Source of the DNA: Gnetum montanum
Lineage: Eukaryota; Streptophyta; Gnetopsida; Gnetales; Gnetaceae
Reading direction: 5' to 3'
Length of the DNA stretch: 64,000 bases
Assembly: GCA_015680685.1 (NCBI GenBank)
Contig: MNCI01005769.1
Coordinates: 62,001 to 126,000 of the forward strand
The notes under the pieces are model-generated. The model made no database searches. It was not told the origin of the DNA and worked only from the letters and a program-made list of their open reading frames with translations. Numbering within the stretch: the stretch's first letter is position 1; every line of letters begins with the position of its first letter. This document shows, piece after piece, positions 55,356 through 64,000 of this stretch. Position numbers and translations under genes: made by a program.

Positions 55356-57034
55356 CCACCTTGTAAGTTGTCATCCAATAAGTGTTCTTCATGATGGTAT
55401 GAACTGTTTTTATATAGTGATTGCTAATGTTTGGTTTTTACCTTTTAATTCATGATGTTGATACTAAGGTATGGTTCTTTTGATATGGCAAGCAATGAGT
55501 CCACTTCATCCATTCATCCACAAGATTCTATGGTCTCTCTCGGCTTGGAAATGTACAGTCCCTTTCATAATAAGAACTCAAACGAATCGATGACTGGGCA
55601 TTTCTCAAACTAAGGAAGGACTCAAGGTTTGAAATGGGTGTGACTTTAAGGGAACTTGATGCATTTGTGTTGGCCGTTCTCTTGGGTGCTTGGATGTTTT
55701 CTTCTTGAGTTTTCTTACCGTTATGACGTTACTCAATCATCGGGAAGTTGAGAAAATAAAAATAACAAAGTCTTTGCATGGTGTGGTTCTCATGCATAAA
55801 CACATAAAAAAAGAGAGGAAACTATGAGAATTCAAAGCACACCCCTTAGATAGAATAATTCCTTGGGCTACAAGCACTAGTTATGGAACTCAAAATAAAA
55901 ATGTTCCCTCTAACTAAGGCCCTTCTCGCTTCCCATTCTCTCCTCCTTGTTTCATCGAAATGGTGGTGGCTCATTGGAGAATGCATTCTTGTTACTTCAA
56001 GGGGATGGATTGGCCAATTGTATTAATGCGAAGTCACTGGAAGTGGTTTGTTTGAGGCCGGATTTGGAATGGGATTTGCTAAGTCACATTAATCATGAAA
56101 CACACAAGGGACTATACACCACCTTGTTCTTGGGACTCCATTCTATTCTATTCTCTCATCCTTCTCTCCATTGTTCACCTCATTGCCGGTTGTATCATTA
56201 GTGTATATTTTGGTTGATGCATTGTTTTCTTTTTGGTAAATTCTTGCGGTTAAGACTTTAACTCTTGTTTCAAATGACATTCCCAGAGCCTATGGACTCT
56301 TTGAATGTGGGTTTGTCAGGGCATTAAGGGCATGAGCCTACTTTGGGGAGGACCCACTGACATTCCTCTTTGGTGCACCAGTTAAATTCTTTTCCTTAAC
56401 ATTTTTGCAATCGGTTTTATTTTGTTCATATCCATCTTGACATCCATCTCATCGATGTTTTAGTTGTCTATTTTTCTCCATCTTTCTTATTCCTTTTCTT
56501 TCTCCATTCTATCACTACTGGAGGTTCGCGATTAGTCATGGGGGTATGGGGCCTAATGTTTTTGATTTTCTGCTAACCCCTACACCTTTGGTAGCCACCA
56601 ATATTATATCTCTAGATCCACAATTAGCCATACCACAACCTAGCCAATGGACCTTTCACTGCAGCAAGGTATCAACTGCATTGAAATTCATTTACCCTTG
56701 CTAATATAAAAACTATGTTATGTGTGCAGATGACAAACATACAACAACAGATTGGATCTGGAAGGAACACTTGGAATGAAGTGGTGCTGAAGCAGCTATG
56801 CAAGGAGCAAGATCGATGGCGCGCTTATAGATAGACGACGAAATGCACAATATTGGCATTGGCAGCAGCTCAAATGTAATAAGGTGTTCACTCTTGTTGT
56901 CATAAACACCAGTGTTGTCTTGTCTTGTCTTGTAATGATGATCCGTTCACATGTCATCCCATTAGTTTCATTTGAGTCAATAATCCCATACCTTCCCAAT
57001 ATTTTGTAAGGAACTCAAGGACGAGTTTTCATTC
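55176..57034 (+). other. 3' non-coding region of element K
   Basis: No protein is supportable. It contains TTTTTGTTTTACA-type repeats (55205-55300), a TG microsatellite (55316-55352), the block shared with A and D (about 55820-56120), a second purine-rich tract AGTCATGGGGGTATGGGG (56534), and a splice-acceptor-like string (TATGTGTGCAG, about 56720-56730) directly before a 36-codon open reading. An 84-codon reading at 55947-56201 is not conserved in A or D. Confidence 0.65.
55316..55352. repeat. (TG)n microsatellite
   Basis: About eighteen TG units in the 3' non-coding region of K, at the place equivalent to the CA run in A (763-785). Confidence 0.93.
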
Positions 57035-57047
57035 AGTCATGGGGTTA
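57035..57047 (+). promoter_or_regulatory. Polypurine tract of element K
   Basis: AGTCATGGGGTTA directly before the 3' LTR. Third copy of the AGTCATGGGG motif in this element. Confidence 0.7.
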
Positions 57048-57811
57048 TGATGGGACACGATATCGCGGTGCGTCGCCAAGTGTATAAATAAGAGGCGGCT
57101 CTCCCTTGTTTTCTATCCTAGGCTTAGATCGTAGCAAAACTCTGGTAGTTTGATCCCTCCAGAGATAGAATATTTTCCATGTGCCTGCAGTAGGAGCTCC
57201 AAAGTGAATGGATCTTTATTCGAGCAGACATTGTACCTAAACACAAGTTTGTGTACGACAATAAAGACGAAGTTCTTGGATAAACCTTACAGTGCATGGA
57301 ATAGGCTAAATAGGATTTTATTTATTGTTATTTACTGTTTATCATTTAATCGCTTTATTAGTTATTAAATCTCTCTCAACCCTTCTCTCCTAGTTAAGTG
57401 CCTCAGTACAACCGCTTTGAGCATGTGCGTTACGTGTGGTGATCCCAGCAACGACTAGCGTTTGGTAACCACGATTGCATCGGTTCAGGGTGTGAATAGT
57501 AAGTGGGAACGGATGTTGATGCTAGGTTAATTAAGGCTTAGTTAGTTAGTTAAATTTAGTTAATTAGTTTCTTCAACCCTTCACCTCACTAACATAGGAG
57601 ATAAAAACAGAAAAGCTATAAAAATCATATACCTCGAACTTACTTAACCATACACTGTGACAAATACAAGTAAGTCTGGGAAGATAACAAATAATTAACC
57701 TTATGTGTTCCATGAGGCGTGTAGGCACTTAGTCTATGGAGTTTGACCAGATCGCGCGTGTTACACTCGTATTCGTATGGTTGAGTGTAGGGGGTACCTC
57801 GCCACTCATCA
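57048..57811 (+). repeat. 3' LTR of element K
   Basis: 764 bp, TGATGGGACACG ... CCACTCATCA. It has only one complete GATATC unit (about 57059). TATAAATA is at about 57083 and the AATAAAGA/TCTTTATT pair at about 57210-57267. Confidence 0.95.
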
Positions 57812-58405
57812 GGTAGAAACCCTTAGCCTTGAGTCCCACTTATACCTTGAGTTAATAGCCTTCCCCTTAGGTGTCTTTACTAGAGTGGAATGAAGTTGGG
57901 CTTTGATAGGTTCCTCAAGTTTGATGATAGGTGTTTTTGAAGGCTCCTCATGGTTTCGGTGGAGTTGCTCTGAAATAAATGTATCAACATCATGTTCTTC
58001 CAAGACAACAAAAGTGTTGATCAACTTCCCTTTACTATGTACATGTTTGATTTCCATGGTAGCATCTCTCCTCATCTACTCCTTTGTGGATTTATAGGGT
58101 CTTGTCATGTGTTGAATCACATGATACCCTTCCTAGATCTAGTCCAAATGCATTTCCTTTAAAGCATTTTGAAGCATGTTAAGTGCTACTCGTTCTAGAG
58201 GTAGGACTATATTGCCTTGCATGTCCCTCCACCTCATTTGATTATCTTAATGAAAGATGAAAGTGAAGTTTGGATGATAAGGATTAGTGTGAGTATAAGT
58301 AATTCTTGTTTGCATTGGCATCCCCCATTCTTCTTCATTAATGATTCTATCATTGCTTCTTCTTGTCTCCTTGGTAGGTGGTGATGTATCTTTGTTTGAG
58401 GTCAT
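57812..58405 (-). pseudogene. Gag of element J, N-terminal part
   Basis: Start at the ATG at 58405 (MTSNKDTSPPTKETRRSND). The N-terminal module is present though divergent (TYTHTNPYHPNFTFIFH, MRWRDMQGNIVLPLERVALNML), with stops at former CAA codons. The open segment 57809-58075 continues with an acidic linker. It joins the main J part at 48007 across element K; bases 57812-57816 are the duplicated target. Confidence 0.8.
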
Positions 58406-58531
58406 GTTTGTGACTTTAGATGTTGGTTAAGTGTGCATAACTTGTTTGGGGTTATTAAAAAGATTAAGATTTTGACTTTGGGTTTATGATATAACAAACT
58501 TTGGAAAATCAATTACTAAAAATACATTGAC

Positions 58532-58553
58532 TTGTCCCTGGCAACAATGCTAA
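58532..58553 (-). promoter_or_regulatory. Primer binding site of element J
   Basis: The minus strand reads TTAGCATTGTTGCCAGGGAC. It is the variant tRNA-Asp-type site shared with G. Confidence 0.7.
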
Positions 58554-58680
58554 TGAGGAGTGCTAGAGTAGTCCAACACCCAACCATACAAGATACGAGT
58601 GTTCACGCGTAGCCCAATCGAATTTCGTAGACAAGGTAATGTGATTATGCTAGTAATTGGTTTGAGTTTGTGATTGTTGT
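58554..58680 (-). repeat. 5' LTR of element J, truncated
   Basis: 127 bp of the U5 end. It aligns closely with the G LTRs (GTCCAACACCCAACCATA, ACAAGG.AATGTGATTATGCTAGTAATTGG) and then ends abruptly at 58680. Confidence 0.75.
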
Positions 58681-60540
58681 TAAGTGTAATTTATTACTAA
58701 GTTCAAAAATAGCAACTTGTCTAGGTGACACTAATGCTAACATAGTCAACATTAGTGTTAATGTCGCTAGCACTTAGTCAAATTTTTGCAAATTTTCTTG
58801 ATTGTTGAAAATTAATTTTTGAAGCTTCCTTTGAAGCTAGGAGATGAGGAGATGTTGTGAGACATTGACTTTGTGCATTTTATATGGAAGTTGGCAATGT
58901 CAAGAATGTTAACATTGATGTTGCGTCAACCATACTTCGACAAAATTTCAAAATTGAGTCACCATTTTGAACAGCGAAGGCTTCGTTTTGCCTTCAAATT
59001 GACGTCGAAAGCTACCAAATGATGCTAAGAGGAGATATGTGAGGTTGAGATTAATTATTGGTAACAAATGATGTTAGCGTCGACACGGACACTAATGCTG
59101 ATGCATTAGTGTCGATCATGATACTTAGAAATTTTTTTGAAAGTTTTCTAAATTTTACTACATGACTTCCAAGGTACCCTGATTGTCGTCGGAATGAGCA
59201 AATACGATGTCAAGGAAATGCCGAGGAACGCAAGATGCTTGGGAATGGGCCAAAATACTAATCGAGGAGGCTAGGGATGCCATTTTGCAAGTTTTGAGAA
59301 TCACCAAGCTTGTACTTGGCGAAATTTTGAAATGCTTTGTTGAAGGTAGATTTTGGAATTCTCGAGGATATCATTTGAATCTTGGACTATCATCAAAGGC
59401 TACCGAGGTAAAGGCGATGGATCTTTGGAGTTGGCTAGTGTAGGCTAGTGTTGTTGATGGGGTCTCATTAGTGCTAATTAGAGTTAGAAAAACTTACATA
59501 GTTTTTCTATCAAAAATGCTAAGTGTGGAAAGGCTCAAATTGACCTGAAATGATTTGGAATGGCAATTTTGAAGCACCCAAAGGCCTGAATTGATTTAAA
59601 GTTTTGACCTTGCTAGTGTTCCACACTTAGCCAAAAATATCAAGTTTCTAAGTCTTGGAAAACTTACAAATAAGTGTCAATTTTGGGAGCCTAGAGTGTC
59701 AAAATTGTTGACAATGAGTTGTGCTGGCCCTAGAAACCAATTGTGCATATGAGAATGCAGTTTTAGTAAGATTTAGGGGTCTCAATGATGGTGATCCTAG
59801 CATTGAAGCATCTACATCAACAACACCTGAAAAAAATTGTGATTTTTCCAAAGTTGCCAAAATTGATGCTAGAAAGTTGGGATATGATCCTAAATGGTCC
59901 CAAAGGCCTCCAATGGCATTTTTGTGATTCAAGACATTTTGTGCTATGATGATGAAAAGATTCATTTGAAATCCACGTTGCCTCCAACACTAGAAAAATT
60001 TTGACTTGGGGATCTTGAAGTCAAACTGCCAAATTTACCAAATCCAACCCTGTGATGTCGTGGGAGTCTAGGATGTACTGTTTGGGGTCTCGAAGGATGC
60101 AAACTTCGTGTTGGCTCAATAGTTAGAAAAGTTTTGATTTTGGAGTTTTTATGAAGTTGCCAAAAATAGTCTATAAGCTAGATTATGAACCCAAATGGTC
60201 CCTAGAGACCTCCAAAAGTTGAGAATGTGTCTTATGATGCTGTATTATGGGACGATGTTGAGACTACACTTAAGTCTAAATTCCCATTAATTGAAAAGTA
60301 TGTACAACAACCCCTATTAGTGCTTTGTCAACTTGCAAAGTCTTATCTTTATTTTTCATGGAAATACAATATCAAATACAATAAAGATTCAAGTTCAATT
60401 TGAGTTTAATTGAGATGTAATTAACCTTCAATTGCATAGAGTTTCACTCTCACATCCTTATATTCATCTATTTCTTTTGATGCATCTCATTAGCTGCATG
60501 TAGTGGGTCAACAAAATATTTCAGCTCCATCATTCCATGC
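58681..60540. other. Decayed repeat region upstream of the VOZ gene
   Basis: No gene is supportable; the short readings here show no family features. The left part (58700-59110) has repeated ACTAATG/CATTAGT palindromic motifs, like the U3 of an LTR from another family. The right part (59500-60240) has diverged repeats with shared strings such as TTTTGA(C/T)TT.GGA and AAATGGTCCC. An AATAAAG at 60380 could be the poly(A) signal of an LTR. Boundaries are not resolvable by eye. Confidence 0.45.
59088..59113. repeat. Perfect 11-bp inverted repeat
   Basis: GACACTAATGC (59088-59098) and its exact complement (59103-59113) are separated by TGAT. A related pair occurs at about 58722-58755. Confidence 0.9.
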
Positions 60541-60994
60541 TAATAAATTGTCTAGTAAAATAAATTATTAGTTCTTTTTGATTTTTTCCCAAGAGAGAAA
60601 AGAAAGCTAACTATATCATACCCCAAGTGGGAGAGAAACTGGGGCTCATGTCCATGAGCTCTGCTTCGTTCTGGTTTGACCCGGAATTGCTTAGCGTTGT
60701 TCCCACGCTTGCTGCAATTTTGATTCGGAAACAATGCAGAAACTGCAGCATTCAGAGGTGTGGTCGGATCTGTGTTAGAAATCAAGCATTTGAAGTCCTC
60801 CGATCATCATTCGGCTAGTGGACTGCACTGGCTTTGTAACCAGGTACTTTGGCACGTTGTACTGGCTTTTCTGCAACTGAAATCTGGATCCTGTGAATCG
60901 ATGCAATTGCACGCGTCGAATCAGTTGTCAATGAGCTGTTCCAGCGGCAAATCTTCTGCGGCAGTTTGCTCTCGGGGGTTTGTTGTTGAAGAAT

Positions 60995-61032
60995 AAACCC
61001 TAACCGGTGCCTGCAATGAAGCCTTAGGGTTT
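60995..61032. promoter_or_regulatory. Two opposed telo-boxes before the VOZ start codon
   Basis: AAACCCTAA at 60995-61003 and TTAGGGTTT at 61024-61032 are separated by 20 bases. Telo-boxes in plant promoters and 5' UTRs are bound by TRB/Myb-type proteins and are linked to growth-related expression and Polycomb recruitment. That they act here is inferred. Confidence 0.65.
61016..61027 (+). promoter_or_regulatory. Minimal upstream ORF (MKP-stop)
   Basis: ATGAAGCCTTAG ends 21 bases before the VOZ ATG, between the two telo-boxes. If transcribed, it could reduce initiation at the main start. The transcription start is not known from sequence. Confidence 0.55.
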
Positions 61033-61048
61033 GATCGGGAGGAAAAAA

Positions 61049-63309
61049 ATGGAGAAGCAAGGACATGGCGATGACAGCAACTGCAACAAGCACGACTGCA
61101 GCAGAAGCCGGAGCAGGTGCAGACGAGTGGCGCGTTCGTCCTCGTCGTCGTCCTGGTCGGAAAAGTTCAAGAGCAAAGCGAAGAACAGAGTAGATGATCT
61201 GCACGACATATTTACTGGTCTGCAATTGGCGCGTAAGGAGAATCGTTTAGGGGATTGCGCGGTGCTCGAGGAGCAGATGCATCAAATCCTCCGCGAGTTC
61301 AAGGCCGAGTTGCACGAGCCCTCACCGGCATCATCTTTGCGCGTAAGTTCAAAGAATCCTTTATGAATGCTTCCTATGTTGTAATTTTTGGCAATTTTGT
61401 TATCATTGTTATTCGTTGTTTAAAGAATCCTCTGTGCTTGCTTCCTATCTTGCAATTTCTGTCAGTTTCGTTCACATTTTTTTCCCTGTGCAACGAATCT
61501 TCTACGCTTGCTTTCCCATGTTGCAGTTTCTGCCAAGTTCATCAACATTGTTTTTCCTTGTTCAAAGAATCCTCTATGGTTGCCTCCTGGGTTGCAGATT
61601 CTGTCAATTTCATCAACATTGTTTTTTCTTGTTCAAGGAATCCTCTATGCTTGTTACCTATGTTGCACTCTCTATCAATTTCATCAACATTGTTTTTTTT
61701 TTTTGTTCAAAGAATCCTCTATGGTTGCTTCCTAGGTTGCAGTTAATTTCACCAACATTGTTTTTCCTTGTTCAAAGAATCCTGGATGCCTGCTTCCTAT
61801 TTTGCGGTCTCTATGAATTTTATCAACATTGTTTTTCCGTATTCGATTTCTTTGGTTTGAAGCTCTGGTAATCCCTTTTTATCCAGGGAGATAGCTTGTG
61901 TTCATCTGAGCTATCGTCGGACATGAAGCGCCTGCTGCAGCTTCATGAGGAGGACGATGACGCCAGTAGCCATCAAAAACCTCTCTCGGATCAGCTCGAG
62001 CTGCAACTGCTGCATCCTCAGGACAATACCGCTGACGCGTTTGGGACGGTAACTTGAAGAAATCTTCAACGTTGCTAATGCTTTTAAGACAGATTTATGT
62101 TGCCCTAGTGTTTGCTGCTGTTGTTAATGCTGTTGCTGATGCTATCAGGACTTGCTCGTGGATGATTTGCACACTCCGGAGCAAGCATTTGAAAGAGCGA
62201 GAAGACGCGTGAGCTCCCTGGGGAAGAGCTCCTGCGAGAACGGCGGATATATGCAGAGTCCTGCAAAACTGGAACATGTCGCAGGGAATCTGGACGACAT
62301 TTTGGCAAACAGTTACATGCAGACACCGTCGAATATGAACCTGAACATGGAGGAACAAGGGCATGGCAGCGGCAGTAACTTTGAACAGCAGCAACCGCAG
62401 CAGCAGCAGCAGGTGATTGTAAGTTCTGTTAGTCTGGATTTGGCAGAAGCAGTGGATATTACGCAGCTGGAGCTGGATTTCCAGGAAGACTTCATGGCGA
62501 CACCCCCGCCTGCTGCATTTTTGGGGCCAAAATGCGCGTTGTGGGACTGCCCTCGGCCTGCTCAGGGCATGCAGTGGTGTCAGGATTACTGCTGCAGCTT
62601 GCATGCATCCATGGCTATAAAGGAAGGCTCTTCTAGGATGAGACCTATTGTGCGCCCAGGCGGAATCGATCTCAAAGACGGTCCTCTGTTTGCTGCTCTT
62701 TCTTCCAAAACTCTTGATAAAGCCGTTGGGATTCCGCAGTGCGAGGGCGCTGCCACTGCCAAAACTCCCTGGAATGCCAACGATTTGTTCGATATCAATG
62801 TGCTTGAAGGGGAAACTATCAGGGAGTGGCTGTTTTTCGATAAGCCACGGAGAGCCTTTGAAAGTGGAAACCGCAAGCAGCGTTCCCTACCCGATTACAC
62901 TGGCCGCGGCTGGCATGAATCGAGGAAGCAGATCATGAAGGACTTTGGTGGTCTTAAGCGATCCTACTACATGGATCCCCAGCCTTCTGCACAGTTTGAA
63001 TGGCATCTCTATGAGTACGAAATAAATGATTCTGATTCATTTGCATTGTATAGATTGGAGCTCAAAGAAACCGCCTCCAAGAAGAATGTGAAAGGCAAGG
63101 TTTCTACTGATCCCTTGCTTGACTTGCAAAACCAGATACATAGGTTGTCTGCATCTGGGGAAGCCAAGAAATCGTATGCTGCTGCCAGGACAAGATCTTT
63201 TAAAAAGAGTTCTTATAATAACAGTAATTTTACTGCTTCCGGTGAGACGCCTACAGCGTTTTTCCCGGATATTGTGGAAGGATCTGATGGGTATTTTTCA
63301 ACCCAATGA
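61049..63309 (+). CDS. VOZ: VOZ transcription factor (Vascular plant One-Zinc-finger), three exons
   Basis: Exons: 61049-61342, 61887-62048, 62149-63309 (GT-AG introns, all phase 0), encoding 538 residues, somewhat longer than the 450-490 of Arabidopsis VOZ2/VOZ1. The ATG at 61049 starts [10 protein letters not shown]; residues 44-94 ([20 protein letters not shown] ... [10 protein letters not shown]) and 99-123 ([19 protein letters not shown]) match the conserved VOZ N-terminus. A Gln run is at 232-240. Domain B starts near 280 ([16 protein letters not shown]), with zinc ligands among C281, C286, C300/C301 and H304. It continues through [60 protein letters not shown] and [14 protein letters not shown] proteins are dimeric DNA-binding factors linked to phytochrome signalling, flowering and stress. 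The gene looks intact; splicing is predicted by eye. Confidence 0.93.
61348..61850 (+). repeat. Minisatellite filling VOZ intron 1
   Basis: About seven units of roughly 65-75 bases start near 61348, 61418, 61489, 61561, 61632, 61707 and 61772. Each begins TTCAAAGAATCCTCTATG-like and ends with CATCAACATTGTTTTTCCTTG-like sequence. The first unit starts five bases into the intron. Open readings across the array reflect the repeat, not a protein. Confidence 0.9.
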
Positions 63310-64000
63310 TTATTCGCATATCATAATTTTGAAGTCTTAAGGTCTTGATGACAGATGTTTTTTAGCTGTCAGTTCTTCAGTCCCCAGTGTAGTGTGAAAG
63401 GGACTGTATGATGATGATGATGATATGCGCGACTGTATGATGATGATGATATGCTCTCCAGGGTCTCCAGGTTATAAGTAAAGTCAAAGTTTCTGGTCTA
63501 ACAATTTCCTTTATTCAGAAATGGTTATTTGCCTGGCTAGTTCTAATGTTAGAGGGTCAGAGTTATGCACAAGACAAGATATAGCTACTAAGGAATGGCA
63601 TGGCGGAAGATTTGTTTGATCATAATGATTTTGCACGTTTCTTTGTCTAATTAGTCGGGTTGCATGATTCTAATACATTAATTGAGATGAACCAAGGTAT
63701 GCAAATTTTGAGCCTAGGGTGGGATTATTGCAAATTAGATCGACGAGTAGTAGTATGACTTATCTAACTGAAATACATTGTAGTTTTAGATGTTTTCTTT
63801 CGGTACTGTGAGAGGAACTGTGTTATTTGGATTTCGTTTTACTTCCAGCGAATATTGCTATTTTTTTGTCCTTAGGTAGAAACTCTGAGTAATTTATTAT
63901 TGGATTGGTCTACAAATTGTTTCTCCTGTTCTGGCTGAGTTCCTTAATCCAAGTTGAATAGTGGAGAAGAAAATGTAGATCCAAGAAGACACGATATTAT
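63310..64000 (+). other. 3' UTR and downstream flank of the VOZ gene
   Basis: No further gene is seen. A duplicated GACTGTATGATGATGATG-type microsatellite lies at 63404-63453. I see no convincing canonical AATAAA; plant poly(A) signals are often weaker variants. Confidence 0.5.
63404..63453. repeat. (GAT)n microsatellite, duplicated
   Basis: Two adjacent copies of GACTGTATGATGATGAT... with different GAT counts, in the probable 3' UTR of VOZ. Confidence 0.85.

Larger units (their letters stand above)
48008..57811 (+). mobile_element. Element K: complete Ty3/gypsy (Athila/Tat-type) retrotransposon
   Basis: 9,804 bp: 5' LTR 48008-48803, tRNA-Asp primer site, gag-pro-RT-RNaseH-INT reading 48949-55175, 3' non-coding region, polypurine tract, 3' LTR 57048-57811. 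The target duplication is perfect: GGTAG at 48003-48007 and 57812-57816. It is inserted in gag of element J. The two LTRs differ by a 32-bp length difference plus roughly 5% point changes (by eye), so it is an old insertion. About thirty premature stops and one 2-base insertion inactivate it. Confidence 0.95.

Noticed and set aside
55947-56201. Possible env-like ORF in the 3' region of K.
   Set aside because: There is no signal peptide or membrane segment of convincing length, and the frame is not kept in the homologous parts of A and D although the nucleotides are.
59207-59443. 78-codon reading starting MSRKCRGTQDAWEW.
   Set aside because: It has no recognisable domain, lies in a decayed repeat region, and is short enough to be chance.
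61348-61850. Regularly spaced repeats as a possible CRISPR array.
   Set aside because: The units are contiguous without unique spacers, lie in a plant intron and have diverged point by point, so this is a tandem minisatellite.
61255-61871. Overlapping open readings in VOZ intron 1 with repeated hydrophobic blocks (FKESSM.AS / NFINIVF).
   Set aside because: They are produced by translating the ~71-bp minisatellite in several frames. They lie between a good donor and acceptor and show no conserved protein features.
62095-62604. Antisense reading of 169 codons over VOZ exon 3.
   Set aside because: It mirrors the GC-rich coding exon; the sense strand carries the conserved VOZ domain.

Overview
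The window is nuclear DNA of a vascular plant with a large, repeat-rich genome. A gymnosperm-like genome fits best, judging from old, heavily mutated, multiply nested LTR retrotransposons lying beside one ordinary gene; the species cannot be named from this sequence. About 58.7 kb of the 64 kb is Ty3/gypsy retrotransposon, and the single recognisable host gene is a VOZ (Vascular plant One-Zinc-finger) transcription factor at 61.0-63.3 kb on the + strand.

The retroelements belong to the non-chromodomain Athila/Tat side of Ty3/gypsy. Their primer sites match the 3' end of plant tRNA-Asp, RT carries LDGYSGYNQ and FMDD, the gag zinc knuckle is CX2CX3HX4C, and the order is gag-pro-RT-RNaseH-INT in one frame. 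I letter them by position. A (1-5057, -): gag-pro element with pol deleted. B (5058-7308, -): gag plus 5' LTR, interrupted by A. C (7309-12303 and 28308-28513, -): gag-pro-RT remnant, interrupted by B and D. D (12304-28307, +): complete gag-pol element inserted in the LTR of C. E (12945-18992, -): gag-only element inserted in the LTR of D. G (29161-40666, -): element with an accessory ORF instead of gag-pol, interrupted by solo LTR F (29527-30481, +) and by H (31264-36538, -; gag-pro with pol deleted). I: fragments at 40667-42226. J (42227-48007 and 57812-58680, -): gag-pol remnant, interrupted by K (48008-57811, +), the best preserved complete element. Target-site duplications support most of this nesting: GGTAG for K, TTTAG for H, and near-matches for E, F and D.

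All elements are dead. The premature stops I checked are at CAA, CAG, CGA or TGG codons, as expected from deamination of methylated cytosine. K and D are the former autonomous types; A, H and E are internally deleted derivatives. G shares LTR and primer-site type with J and looks like its non-autonomous satellite, carrying a degraded ORF with an N-terminal globular region, a Gln/Glu-rich linker and a long coiled coil.

The signals I find most worth following are non-coding and shared between families: a stem-loop that buries the LTR poly(A) signal, palindromic GATATC or ATCGAT arrays just upstream of the LTR TATA box, a conserved 3' non-coding block, and a second polypurine tract at the end of pol. 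In the VOZ gene, intron 1 is filled by about seven ~71-bp repeats starting at the splice donor, and two opposed telo-boxes flank a minimal upstream ORF just before the start codon.
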